DNA of 64,000 bases from Taeniopygia guttata. Its lineage: Eukaryota > Chordata > Aves > Passeriformes > Estrildidae. The stretch covers positions 60,048,001 to 60,112,000 of the forward strand of contig NC_133030.1 of NCBI RefSeq assembly GCF_048771995.1, given 5' to 3'. The notes beneath the pieces are model-generated. The model was not told the DNA's origin. It worked only from the letters and a program-made list of their open reading frames with translations, and did no database searches. Each line of letters begins with the position of its first letter. Within the stretch, counting starts at the first letter, position 1. The translations under genes and the position numbers were made by a program. Positions 9,823 to 22,348 of the stretch are shown here, in pieces.

Positions 9823-9868
9823 AATAAAGTCTTGCACACTCCAGATTCTGCACAAATTGCCTTTTATT
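9823..9868. terminator. Convergent poly(A) signals (R2)
   Basis: AATAAA on plus at 9823-9828 and on minus at 9863-9868, facing each other 35 bp apart. The minus-strand signal is the best candidate end of the ITPRIPL1 transcript, which would give a 3' UTR of about 1.1 kb. Same arrangement at 21239/21279, 32654/32694 and 44104/44144. Further minus-strand AATAAA motifs lie in the AT-rich tract. Confidence 0.45.
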
Positions 9869-9959
9869 GACACCAGAGCAAAGCGTTTTCCCGTTTGCTA
9901 CTTATAAATGTACTAACTCTAGAGCAGGAATATGGGTTGCAACAGATAGTAAGACTGGA

Positions 9960-10425
9960 TATGGCTTTACATCTGTACAAAATTTATTATCACGCATGTA
10001 ATTTATTATAGGCATATGATATAGAATATATATTACAGAGTTATATTCGTATTTAATGTATACAGCAAGTATATATCATATGTATGCTATATATGTAATA
10101 AATATATCTATTTTATGAAAAACCTTCCAGACATAAAGGGACTATGAGCAACAATATGTGTCACAACAGACACTGACAATAAATATGTGTTCTACTGTTA
10201 CTATTTAAACAAAATTACATATGCAACTCTTTAAAATTACTTTTTATCCTTATGTAACTCCATATTTCATATTTTGATATTATTTCTATTACTATATTGT
10301 TTGGATTTATCGTATTTTACTAGTATATATGATAATTCATAAACTTTATAGTATATAACAGGCATACACAATATATCTATCTATGAAACAAAATCCTTGA
10401 TTCTGCTATAGATTAAGTTTCATGT
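9960..10425. repeat. AT-rich, TATA-repetitive tract (R2)
   Basis: Degenerate TATAT/ATATA-rich sequence downstream of ITPRIPL1, probably within its 3' UTR. Nothing else recognised. Copies: 21376-21841, 32791-33256, 44241-44706. Confidence 0.6.
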
Positions 10426-10815
10426 CAGCTCCAACACACGTGGTCTAATGCTGACATAAAGGTGTCTCTTCCAGGGACATGGAGAGGCTCCATCCATTGA
10501 CTCATCCCGGGTCACCAGTGCCAGTCTTTCCTCATACTCTCTTTTGCCCCATTTCTTTTTTTCTTTTTCTGTCTCAGATTCCCACTTTTTTCAGGCTTGA
10601 AATTTTAGCTCTCCTCAAAGGCAGGGAATAACTGCCTATTGCAGGTGGGGTTTGGAGACTTCAGCTCAGCATGTAGAGCAGGGCTCAATGACAACTGGGT
10701 GCCTTTTTTGGAAAGTGAAATGATAGAAAGAAGTAGAATAAACCCTCCCGCGGCAGTCCACCTTCTGAGGTGCCAGCAGAGGCTGTTGGACCTTCTCCAG
10801 AGCCTTTGCACGCAT

Positions 10816-10860
10816 CCTCTTCTCCTTAGCACCAAATTTGTTGGTGCTAAGGAGAAGAGG
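10816..10860. repeat. Perfect 20-bp inverted repeat, 5-bp loop (R2)
   Basis: Left arm CCTCTTCTCCTTAGCACCAA, spacer ATTTG, right arm its exact reverse complement. It lies 73-117 bp past the ITPRIPL1 stop, so the transcript would fold into a strong 3'-UTR stem. Confidence 0.9.
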
Positions 10861-10932
10861 TGGTTGTCTGCTGCCAGCTGCGAGCAGCACAAGCACAGCT
10901 CTGTGCACATGGCCATGGCTCCTGCCCTTCCT

Positions 10933-12492
10933 TCAGTTATCCTCTCCGAGAGCGATTCTTTTGAACCTCTTGTGCAGCAGCCGGTAATCCCGCATTGCCT
11001 GGGCGTGGGCAGCCGGCCGCTGCGCCAGGTGACGGAAGAGATTGGATGTCCTACCCACTTTTACATCTGGGGGTAAATTGATGTCCTGAGGAAACGTCCG
11101 GTTACCCACAATGAAGTGCTCGAGGAATTTTTGCTGCAAACATATATGCAGGCTGTCCCTGATGTCCGTCAGTCGCTCCCGGAGATGTCCCCTGCGCCAC
11201 GATGACGCGGGCATGGCAATGAGCAGGTGCATGACAATGGTCTTCATGGTGTAGGTGGTAAAGCTGAGGCCCCGAACAAGGCAGGAGAAGAACTGAAGGC
11301 ATTTGAGGTGCAAGCTGTCAGGGGGGGCCTGCCTGGCAATGTACTTAAAGAACTCAGCCTCTGCCACAGCGTAGGACTCACGCCAGATTGTGCTTAGTGT
11401 GTAGGCCTCTCTAGGTTGGCTGCTCACAAAGACGGCTGAGTCACCTCTCCGCACCCCGAACAGCGTCTCAATCCTGAAGCTTTCTTCACCATTGGTCACC
11501 TTGAATTGGCAGGAGCGTGCGGAGGGCAGCAGCGTTAAATGCCAGTTGTGTGACTGAGGGAAAGCTGGCCACATTGTTTTCACCAGTTGCCGGAACCAGC
11601 GGGCAGTCTTCTGCACGTCCAGGTAGGAGTCGGTGCACAGGGTGTCTAGGAGGCTGGGTTCCTGATTGCTCCTCAGCTCCTCCTCGGGGTGGTGCAGGAA
11701 GCACAGCATGTTCTCACCCAGCTGCTGCCCCGTGCAGGTGCACTCCAGCTGCACGCGGACACGGAAGTTCCTCACGTGCCTCTGCCTCGCGCTGTCCAGC
11801 TCCAGGTGGAAGCTGTGGCCTCGGGGAGGAGTCATGGGTACGAGCACACGGTACACGACATCCTGCTCACGGGGACTCCAACCTTCAAAGGCACTGCCAA
11901 CCCCGATGGCTCGGTGCAGGACTGGGTAGAAACTGTAAGACAAGACATGAGCAAAGTAAAATGTATAATTGTCCATCAGGTCAGTTACCCACCCACAGCC
12001 TCTCTGCAGGTCCTGTGCAGGCCACTGTATGCGCTCCATTATATCTTGTCCAACACGATCGTCAACATCGTTGTCTTCTTCTTGGACTACATTTTCAACA
12101 TCACTGTCGTTGTTTTCTGCAAGTGCAGCCCCATTGACAACATCAATTCCATCACTGTCATCTTCATTTCCAGCAACATCGCCAACTTCCTCTTCATTTG
12201 CACCATGGTTTTCTTCTTCATTCTGCTCTCTCCTCGGGCTGCTTTTCCACCCAATAATCCACAGGACCAAGACCAGGGCCAGGAGCACAGCAACAGCTAA
12301 GAGCTGCAAGTGTTGCATCTTCTTCTGGGAGAGCTGCTCCACCTCCTGCTACAGCCGGAGCATCTCCCATTCCAGGTACTTTGCACGCGCTTCCATGCGC
12401 CAACGTGTTTCCTCATCCAAACCATCACCCACGGGCGGCGGGTACTGGATGAGACGTTGCAAGAGCGCGAACAGGGACACGACTGGATCCAT
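10933..12492 (-). pseudogene. ITPRIPL1: ITPRIPL1-like, copy 2, nonsense codon at position 48
   Basis: Same gene structure as copy 3: start at 12492, stop at 10933, intron 12496-12799. Codon 48 (12349-12351), Glu in the other copies, is TAG here. The rest of the frame is open to the normal stop. The next in-frame ATG is codon 59, just before the membrane segment. Re-initiation there could in principle give a protein of about 461 residues that keeps the membrane helix, the acidic linker and the Mab-21-like domain. The parsimonious reading is a recently inactivated copy, because nothing else in it looks decayed. Promoter, splice sites and 3' hairpin are all preserved. Confidence 0.8.
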
Positions 12493-12799
12493 GGTCTGCA
12501 GGAGGAGGGAGAGAAGGCCTTGAGTGGGGAAGGGAGGGCGGGAACTACTGGTTGCTGCAGGGAGGACAGGATGCTCAGGGTTCTGGGCGCAGGAAGGACA
12601 GGGCCCCAGACAGCTGGCAGGCAGCAAGGGCTATCCCAGTGCCCCTGGAGCTGCAGCAGCAGCAGCAGCCCTGTGGCCTGCCCAAGGCTCTCCCATGAGG
12701 GGCTGTCCCTGCAGGCAGGGGGAGAAGCCAGCCCCGGTTGCAGCGTTTCTGCCCCAGCCCTTGTCCCCAGCCCAGCCTCCGCGCCGCGTGTGTACTCAC

Positions 12800-12970
12800 C
12801 GCTTGCCCAAGCAATAGAGGGCCAGCGTTGACCTGCAGGGGCCTTTTATTGCTTCCCCCTCTGTGACATGTCCTCTGTGATGTCACAGGTGTCAGAGCGC
12901 ATCACAGCCCAGCCAACCCCACCCTTTGTGACCTCAGCCAGCTCCTCCCTCAGGAACTCAGAAAGGCCCT
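12800..12970 (-). promoter_or_regulatory. ITPRIPL1 copy 2 promoter and short exon 1
   Basis: Same layout as in R1: donor at 12799/12800, TATA-like AATAAAAGG (plus TTTTATT 12844-12850), and the CRE-like TGTGATGTCACA upstream. It is intact although the coding exon carries a stop. Confidence 0.6.
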
Positions 12971-13060
12971 GGTGCACTGCTTAAGGCTGCTTTTGAGTGA
13001 AGCTTCTTCAAATAACTCCCATTGTTCTCTCTTTTGGATTTATTTTCATCTGCCTTCCAC

Positions 13061-13433
13061 TCACAATCTCATAGCTATGCCTGTTGGAAGGCGCCCTTGA
13101 GGATCATTGAGTCTAAGCTTTGCCTCCTCACGGGTTGAGCTACACTCAAATCTCAGAATCAGAGTGGTTGAAAAAGTCCCTGAAGATCCCACAGTGTGAC
13201 CGCGAACCTAACACTGCCTACTCCTTTAAGAAATTGAGTCCTCAAATATTCCATGCCTTTTCAATCCCTCCAAGAGTGGGGACTCAGCTATTTCCCTAGG
13301 CAGCCACTTTCCACACTTGACAGTACTTTTGATGAAAGCAGTTTTTCTAAGATCCAATCTAAATATCTATATCTGTTGCAACGTGGGGTCATTTTCCTTG
13401 TTCTTATTGCTTGTTTCCTTGTGTCACTGGACA
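13061..13433 (-). mobile_element. CR1 LINE 3'-end fragments, antisense (R3)
   Basis: Array copy of the R2 fragment at 1638-2010. Confidence 0.75.
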
Positions 13434-14268
13434 AGTGGGATGTTCAGACATGCCCATTGTTAGCCAAAGATTTTGTCAACAGTTCACGTTTAAGAAATCA
13501 CTCTGGCCCGCGAGTTCTAAAGATCAAATCTATTTATAAAATGAATTATTTATTAAACAAACAAGAGATAATAGATGAAAGATCTCGGAGTTACTTACTA
13601 CTCAGTATAAAACTAAAAGGAACTAGAAGTAGATTAAACCATAACAAACAATGTACAACATGGAGGTATCTATATCAAAGCTTGTCAAAGAAACAGGAGT
13701 CAAATCTTACACACCCCAGTGATGATGATGATAATTATTTGGATGTCTTTCACTTAACCTCCTCAGCAGTAATTGCAAAACAAGTGTCCTTGTCCACAAG
13801 AGAAACACCACACATTTCCAGAGAAATGTATAGAAAATTTCTTCTTTGTGAAAGTTTGGTATGGCTTTTTAGAGTTATAAAGTGAGGTGCCTGTCAGTCA
13901 GAAATTCAGCTTGTCTTTCCAGATCTCACTTTAACAGGAAGATGCTTCTTGGCAGCTGGGAGATGCCAGCCCACTGTTAGCCCCACAGTGCCAAAAGAAG
14001 TCACTGCAAGTCTGTTATTCCTGTTTGAATTACCTGTCCAGGTAACAAACCACAGATCAGCTCTTGAGCAGAATGAGATGCCCTGCCACACCTGGGAGAA
14101 TAAATCAATCCCCACCTGGCTACAGCCTCCCTTCAGGGAGCTGTAGGGAACTGTAAGGTGCCTCTGAGGTGCTTTTTCTCTCTGCTAAACACCCCCACTA
14201 TTGCAGCGGGCAGTGTTCTGAGTGCCATGACCTTTCTGAAGAAGCCTCTCAAAACACCTCGCCGTCTG

Positions 14269-14675
14269 TGCTCACACCGGGTGATTTCAGCTCTTTTATG
14301 ATCCGGGCGATGCAGAAGAAGAGACGGGGTCTTTGTGTGGAGTTCCAAGGTGAGCCTTTATTGAGCTTCTTCCTTGAGATGGTCCAGGGACGCAGAGCCA
14401 CTCGGGCTGGGAAAGCAGGGATTTACACAGGGATCTTGAGGGGCGGGACAGAACACTAGGGCCAACGGGATGAGGGCACAGGGGTGGAGTGAGGGGGAAG
14501 GGCCAATGGGATACATTAAATCTGCATGTCACAACAAGGCGTGCTGGGAGAAGCCTTTATCCTCAACCTCAGTGGGTATGGCTTGAGAGGTTTTCCCTCC
14601 AGGGGAGTGCTGTGGATTCTTTCCCTCTTGGCCCACCAGCCTCCACACCCCACTTCCCTCAGCCCTTCTTCATCA
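14269..14675 (-). mobile_element. LTR-like fossil, R3
   Basis: Array copy of the R2 element at 2846-3252. Confidence 0.4.
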
Positions 14676-14762
14676 GACTTGTGCTCTTATAGAAGTGTTT
14701 CTAATAAAAAGGACTAGCAGTTGTGGACATCAATGCCCTTCAAACTACATGCTCAGGGGCCC

Positions 14763-15082
14763 TTCTTAATTAGTTCCTGAGCCTGCTCTCCTACAACCCT
14801 TGGGAGTAGCTCTGCGGACAGTTTTTCCATAACACCTAAGATTTTTTTACTCAAGCACTTCTTGATTACTGTGGCCAAGACAGCATCAATCACCACTTCA
14901 CCCCCAAGAACATCTCTACAGACAAACTACAGGTCTAGGAGGGCACTTTTCCTAGTTGGCTCCCACAGTACCCATGTCAAAAAGCTACTTTCAGTGTGTA
15001 CTTCCAGAATTTTCTGGGCTTGTTCAGCTCTTCCCTATGATGTCTCCATTTGCAGCTAAGAAGTTGAGGTGCACCATGAGTA
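14763..15082 (-). mobile_element. CR1 LINE ORF2 endonuclease-end fragment (R3)
   Basis: Array copy of 3340-3660, one base shorter near its left end. Confidence 0.65.
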
Positions 15083-17661
15083 TGACTTTGTGTGACTGAT
15101 CAAGAGATTTCCTTTCATTCCTTATAGCATTATCCACCAGTGTCATCATCCTGGCTCAGTGATCCCTTAGAGACTGAGTGAAGCTCACAGAGGGAATAGA
15201 TTGTCTCAGGAAAGGGATGGCAGACAGTGTCCAAGTGTGCTTTTACTCTAGAGGAAAGCTGTGGCAGCAATTCCCCCTGCTGATTGAGCAGTGCCTTCTC
15301 CATGTCCTGCATGCTCAGGTCTGTGTCAGATTTTCCCCAGGCGGTGTCTAAGGATGGGTAGCTCCTCCATACAGACCCCAGTGAACACAAGGAGGAATAT
15401 TAGCGATGCCTCTTGCAGGGTCCCTGACCAGCTGCAGCTGCCAGCAAGAATTTCTGGATCCATCTAAAATGGTCACCCTGGCTGTGACAGTATTAGAGGA
15501 AAGGGGGATGAAAGGCATCTTCGTAGCCACTGTAGTGTGATGACTCATCCTTAAGGGAAAGGAAGCACTGAAGATTTGTGATCAAAATGAATAACAAAAG
15601 TCAGGGAGTCCACAATCAGAAAACTTTATTACCTAACTACACACTGGGCTTGGAAATCAATGTGTTAGTCCCCTGACATGAGCACAAGGCAGTGGGTTTT
15701 GGATAAAGGGGTAGGGTTAAAGGGAAGAGAAGAAAAAGAGGGAGAGATGAATTAAAGAAAGAGAGAAAGGAAAAGACAAAGAAGAAAAGAGAGAAAAAAA
15801 AGAACACCCGTCCTGGTTCCAGTGTTGATCCAGTTAATGGAATGTCAATCCTGGCTGCAGTGCCAATCCTGGCAATAATGCTGAGTTCAGCATCAGTCCA
15901 GCTGTGCTGGTCTGGTCTATGAGATGTCCAGGGTCCTGAGGGCACTTTCCAGGCTTGGGGGTTACCTTTTTATCGACAGGTTTCTCTACTCTAAACACAG
16001 GTTTCCCACTTTCTATGTCAATTAATTACCATGTACAGTCTTTTCTTTCAGGCCTTCCTGGACATGGGTCAGAGGGCTTCGGTGGTTTATGAGGGCCTTA
16101 ATCCTACTCTATAGTCCACTCCCTCTTCTTGGCCTTATTCTTGTGCTTATGCTGTACTGTGCTGTGGCTGTTTCTCACAGAAAAGTGCTGCCCTATTGCC
16201 TCCTGGCCCCCCTTCTCCAGCCATATATTGGTCTTTCTCACAGCATTTTAATGCCAACAGTCCTTGGCTATTACCAACAGTTCCTGGTTGGCTCCACTGC
16301 CATACAATTATCAATGTTAGAGACTCACTCATTGGTGCCTTATATTCTGAGAATCAAGAGCTCAAAAGGTCTCACTTTGGACACTTTACAGTTGCAACAG
16401 AGTGGGATTTAGTCATAGTAATGTTCCATCATTCAGGTCTTTTCTCTGTAACTTTGTTTGAAGGTTTGTCAACAAGGATATTATTCCACTTGGGTTCTTA
16501 GTCAGAAAAAGTCAGCAAAGAAAAATAAATCAGCAAAGAAAAATAAGTTTCCAAGGTTGTTCATTAGAAAAAAAAAAAAAAAATTGTGCTAGTTAGACAC
16601 CTGTTAGTTCCTGGGAACAAATTTTTTTTCTGATACATTCAAAAGGAGCCTAATATAAATGGAGTTTGTCAAGGCTTAGGCCTAATGAGGATTACTCAGA
16701 ATGTAGTGCAGACAGGGGCAAGGGGAGTCCATCACCACAATCCACCCTGCAATGGAAGTCAGCTTCTCTGGGCCTCCACACGGTAGTCATCTCTGGATGC
16801 TGTGCTGGGGAGACTGCCAAGACAACACTGTTATGGACAGGCTTACAACAAAAACTTCAAAGTAACAAAAAAAAAAAAAAAAGCAGGCCAGTTAATTAAA
16901 ATCAAATTAACCTGTTTAGTACAGACAGAACAACTGGAAGCCAAAGCCTCCGGCTAGTCCGGAGACTGTTTCAACAATTTAGTAATTGTACACCTGGGGG
17001 TGTTTCCAAGGATACCAGCTCCAAGCAAAGACCCGGGTGTCACACACCCCAGGCTTTTAAAGTCTCTCTCCTCTTCCCTTCTTGGGGCGCTCAGGATCCG
17101 TGCTGTGATCGGTTTCTTTTTCTGTTGCTGATTGGCCCATAAGCTGGTGCAATCATTTTGAGATTCTTGCTTCTTATTGGCTGGTCTCTCCTCCAGTCTT
17201 AATCCAAGCTGTGGCTGTGTTCTACGATGTTATACTTCTAGAAGCTTCTCTGCCCCCCCTCCACAAAGATTGGCATTTCCTCCCTGGTTCCAGTCCCCTT
17301 TTAGGTGTACACAACAGTATTGAGCTCTGATACAACTAATCACCTTACTTTGTAGCCACAACATCCAACCCTGCACCACACCCTGTTAACTACATAGCCA
17401 ATTATAACTTGTTACTTGTATCAACAACAACCCTTTTTATACATACGTTGTTAACAACATTGCCCAAAAGTTTAAATTTTATTTTTTTGTTCTATGAACA
17501 ACACTGTTGCTGCTGCTGATGGCAGAGTGCTGCTGCGCAGAAGCTTTTTATCTTCTCTTTCTGTATCCCACATTCTCCTCTCTTTTCCTCGGGGATGTGA
17601 GGTGGTTTTCTGCTACTGCCTGTGAAGCCCACAAGCACAGCTGTATGCATGATCACCTCTT

Positions 17662-18089
17662 TCAGCAGCCATTGAGCAGCACACTTGCGAGCTGACGCCG
17701 AAGATCCTGGTACTCGCTCATCGCCTGAGAGTGGGCAGCTGGATACCGTGCCTGCTGATGGAAGAGATTGGGTGGCTCAGCTGCTGCAATGTCCAGGGGC
17801 AAGCTAATCTCCTGAGGCAATCTCTTGTTGCCTATGATAAAGTGGTTAAGGCATTTCTCCTCCAGAGAGCAGCGCAGGTCACACTGATATCTCGCAGGCG
17901 CCGCAAGAAATCCTGCCTGCGCCATTGTGACACGAGGAGACTGTTCAGGAGGTGCATGACGATGGTCTTCAGGGTGTAGGTGGAAAAGCCTGCGCCCAGC
18001 AGAAGGCGGCAGAAAAGCTGCAGACATCTCAGGTTGACCAACATCTCTTGCAGCCTGCAACTCACCTCAGAGCAGTCAAAGAGTGTCAA
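17662..18089 (-). pseudogene. Truncated ITPRIPL1 paralog fragment, R3 (frameshifted)
   Basis: Copy of the R2 fragment with the same one-base deletion (near 17879), so R2 and R3 share a common ancestor for this segment. The C-terminal Mab-21-like residues are otherwise well kept. Confidence 0.8.
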
Positions 18090-18361
18090 TAAGGACTGGA
18101 GGGATCACAGCCTTTTCTGGAGGCAGCTCCAACCTTGGCAGAAATAAACCAACCTACAACCCCCTGGCATGAGGCTTTCCCACTACCACTGGTCCCACCA
18201 AAGCCAATTCTCCTGTCCCGAGGCTGAAGGTAGAAGTGAAGATGAGGAGAGCAAAGAGAAAAGCAGCTGCATAAGTTCGAGCACTAGAGTGAAATTCCTA
18301 TTAATGACTTTATGAAATGACATTACCAAATAATCCTTGGGTTAAAACTGGCTCTCCATCG

Positions 18362-18877
18362 CAGTAGTATGGACTTGTTTAGGTTGAAAAAGATCTCTAA
18401 GATTGTAGAGAGTCCACCCACAAACCTGACACTGACAAGTCGACCTTGAAACCATGTCCCCAGGTGCCACATCCACACATTCCATAAGAGTCTCCAGACA
18501 TGACAATATCATGAATTCCACGGGCAGCCATGACAACCCTTAACAACCTTTTCAGAGGAGAAATTTGTCCTTAATACCCAATCTAAGCCCCCCCCCGACA
18601 GAAGTTGAGGCCATTTCCTCTTGTCCTCTCCCTTGTTTCCTGGGAGCAGAGCCTGACCCCCACCTGGGCTGTGGCTCCACTCTTCTCTCAGGGAGTTGTA
18701 GAGAACAAGAAAGCCCCCCTGAGCCTCCTCTTCTCCATTCTCAGCCCCTCCAGCTCCCTCAGCTGCTCCTCATCAGACTTGATCACCAGACCCTATCCTG
18801 TGCTCAGGCCTTTGCCACCACTGCTTTGGGACCTGTTGCAGCATTCCACATTCCACACAGGCATCTTTTTATCTAAA
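18362..18877 (-). mobile_element. CR1 LINE 3' region, antisense (R3)
   Basis: Array copy of the R2 element at 6945-7462; the poly-C run is shorter. Confidence 0.88.
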
Positions 18878-19565
18878 CCTTTCTTGCTCTGAGTGAAAGA
18901 TGAACCCCTTTTCTTTGCAGTGACCTAACTTGTACTCTGATTGCTGGCTGTGCTTGTTTACTTCCCTTTTGCATCACCCTCACAAAAGAAAAAGTCACCA
19001 TACTAAAGAAACTGCTGCTAGAGGGGAGTAGAGAAAGTCAGCAAGTACTTTGTGAGCAATTCCCATCCTTTATTCATCAGTGCGTATGATTTGGGCTAGC
19101 CAAACAATTGGAAACGGTTGTTTCCCTCTTCCCCTGCTCAGGGTGCTTTAACAAGGGAAGACTGGTGTTCTGGAGAGGGGAAGTACGTCCGCAGCCATTC
19201 ACTTGTTATGATTCTCCAGGGCCAGAGTGGAATACATAAACCTCTGGCTCCAGCTAGAGGCCACTCACGGCTGGGTTTCTAAGCAGAACAGATCTCTCTT
19301 TATGAAGTATCACTCTGCTCCGTTAAGGTGTGTGGTACAATAGGCCCAATATCTCATAGGGAACAAGAAACAAGAGAATAGAGAAATTGATGCTTCCCGG
19401 GAAGTGGCTGAACATTGCTCGTCTATGAGAAGTAGAGAATAAATGTTTTTTCTCCTTTACTTTTGCATGCACAAACTCAATTTTTTCACTTTAATTAACA
19501 GCCTTATCTCAACTGACTACTTGTTTTCCATTTTCTGTTCTCTCCCCTGTCGCACTAGGAAAGGG

Positions 19566-21096
19566 AGTGTGATGGAGTGGCTTAGTGACCACCTGGCATT
19601 CAGCCAAGGTGAACCCACTACACCCATTTTAAAAAAGGGTAGAAAGGAACACTCTGGAAATGACCAACCCATCAGCCTCATGTCAGTGCCTCGGAAGACC
19701 ACGGAACACATCCTCCTTGAAGCTATGCTAAGGCACATGGAGAACAGGGAGGTGATTTGGGACAGCTGAGGGGGAGTCTTGCCTGACCTACCCAGTGGCC
19801 TTCAATGATGGATGGAGTACATGAAGGGACAAGGGCAAGGCTACAGGTGTCATTTATCTGGACTACCGTAAAGCCTTTGACATGATCCCCAAAACATTCT
19901 CCCTAAATTTGAGAGAGATGGATTTGGTGCCTGGACTGTTGGATGGGTAAGAAATTGCATGCATGGTGCTTCCAGAGATCAACAGCTAAGAGTCAGGATG
20001 GACCTCAAAGTTCTGTTCTCTGAGCAATGTCTATTAATATCTTCATTAATCCTGTAGACAGAGGTATCCTCAGCAGGTTTGCTGATGTCACCAAGCAGCA
20101 GCTGACACACCTGAAGAATGGAATGACTACTAAAGAGATGTGATGTGCTTGAGGAGTGGAACCATAGCAGTCTCATGTGGTTTAAAAAGACCAAGTATGA
20201 GGTGCTGCACCTGAGTCAGGGTAGGTCTCAGGATACATGCAGGCACAGTCTGGCCCCAGGATGCCAAGAGGATGGGAGCTCCTGCCTGTCTGTGCCCTGT
20301 CAGCCTGTTGTGTATGCCCCAAGGCAGCCAGGCTGTTCCTACAGCACCGTGTCCCTCGCTCTCTGTGCCCGGCACCTGCGGCCCTGCTGCCCTGCTCCCG
20401 GAGCCCTGTCCCCGGGCAGAGCCGTTCCCTGCCCGGGCACTGCCCCTTGGGGTGCTCCCTGCTGCGGCCTGGGCTGGCCCCAGAGCAGGGTCCTCCTGCG
20501 GGTGGCCCCGGGCGGGCCGCGTGTCCCCGGCCGGCTGTGCCCGGGCAGCTGCCTCAGCCGTGAGGGCTGCAGAGCTGCGGGAGCCCACGGCTCTCTGCCG
20601 GCCGCGCTCCAGAGCTCCCAGCTCCAGCTGGCAGGGCCTCAGCGCCCGCCCTGTGCCCTCCCGCAGGGACAGGCAGGCCAGGCCCTGCTTGCTGCCCTCA
20701 CGGCGGCATTCCTGGCCCCTGCGCTCTCCAAGGGCTTCTCCGGGGGCACCCTCCTGCGGCCTTTGGGTCCCTGCACGGGAGCCGTGAGAGACCGGCACAG
20801 GGGCTGTTGGCAAGGGCCTGGAGGGACAGCGCCAGGGCCAGTGGCTTCCCACTGACAGAGGGCAGCCTTAGGCTGGAGCTGTGCAAGGACTTCTGCTCTC
20901 TGAGGCTGCTGAGCCTCTGGCCCACGCTGCCCACAGGAGCTGTGGCTGCCCCATCCCTGGCTATGTTCCAGGCCAGCTTGGATGGGCCTTGGAGCAACCT
21001 GGCCTAGCGGAAGGTGTCCCTGCCCTTGGCAGCAGGGCTGGGACAAGACAATTTCTAAGCACCCTTCCAAGCCAAGGCATTCTGGGATTCTGTGAT
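19566..21096 (+). mobile_element. CR1 LINE, sense: ORF2 RT remnant plus 3' end (R3)
   Basis: Array copy of 8150-9680. Confidence 0.85.
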
Positions 21097-22231
21097 CAGA
21101 GGGGCTGGGGGTGGCTTGGCTTAATTTTGGCTAGAGATAATTCACCGCTCTGAGTTTGGTTGAGTTCAAGGAGTCATGTTCATGAGCCCAGATTCACAGC
21201 CCGTGACATTTACCACTACTATAAGCCTGGCTGAGATCAATAAAGTATTGCACACTCCAGATTCTGCACAAATTGCCTTTTATTGACACCAGAGCAAAGC
21301 GTTTTCCAGTTTGCTACTTATAAATGCACTAACTCTAGAGCAGGAATATGGGTTGCAACTGATAGTAAGACTGGATATGGCTTTACATATGTACAAAATT
21401 TATTATCACGCATGTAATTTATTATAGGCATATGATATAGAATATATATTACAGAGTTATATTCGTATTTAATGTATACAGCAAGTATATATCATATATA
21501 TGCTATATATGTAATAAATATATCTATTTTATGAAAAACCTTCTAGACATAAAGGGACTATGAGCAACAATATGTGTCATAACAGACACTGACAATAAAT
21601 ATGTGTTCTACTGTTACTATTTAAACAAAATTACATATGCAACTCTTTAAAATTACTTTTTATCCTTATGTAACTCCATATTTCCTATTTTGATATTATT
21701 TCTATTACTATATTGTTTGGATTTATCGTATTTTACTAGTATATATGATAATTCATAAACTTTATAGTATATAACAGGCATACGCAATATATCTATCTAT
21801 GAAACAAAATCCTTGATTCTGCTATAGATTAAATTTCATGTCAGCTCCAACACACGTGGTCTAATGCTGACATAAAGGTGTCTCTTCCAGGGACATGGAG
21901 AGGCTCCATCCATTGACTCATCCCGGGTCACCAGTGCCAGTTTTCCCTCATACTCTCTTTTGCCCCATTTCTTTTTTTCTTTTTCTGTCCCAGATTCCCA
22001 CTTTTTTCATGCTTGAAATTTCAGCTCTCCTCAAAGGCTGGGAAGAACTGCCTATTGCAGGTGGGGTTTGGAGACTTCAGCTCAGCATGTAGAGCAGGGC
22101 TCAATGACAACTGGGTGCCTTTTTTGGAAAGTGAAATGATAGAAAGAAGTAGAATAAACCCTCCCGCAGCAGTCCATCTTCTGAGGTGCCAGCAGAGGCT
22201 GTTGGACCTTCTCCAGAGCCTTTGCACGCAT

Positions 22232-22276
22232 CCTCTTCTCCTTAGCACCAAATTTGTTGGTGCTAAGGAGAAGAGG
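22232..22276. repeat. Perfect 20-bp inverted repeat, 5-bp loop (R3)
   Basis: Identical to the R2 element, at the same distance from the ITPRIPL1 copy 3 stop. Confidence 0.9.
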
Positions 22277-22348
22277 TGGTTGTCTGCTGCCAGCTGCGAG
22301 CAGCACAAGCACAGCTCTGTGCACATGGCCATGGCTTCTGCCCTTCCT

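Larger units (their letters stand above)
1548..12970. repeat. Tandem array unit R2 (11423 bp)
   Basis: Complete unit. Unit limits were set by the point where R5 stops matching the others (47242). Order from left to right: CR1 antisense fragment, LTR-like segment, CR1 endonuclease fragment, LTR-like segments, truncated ITPRIPL1 paralog, CR1 antisense fragment, CR1 sense fragment with a GC-rich block, AT-rich tract, hairpin, ITPRIPL1-like gene and promoter. Confidence 0.95.

Noticed and set aside
11689-12300. 203-codon plus-strand frame opposite ITPRIPL1
   Set aside because: Shadow of the ITPRIPL1 coding exon; the hydrophobic stretch is the reverse complement of the acidic linker codons.
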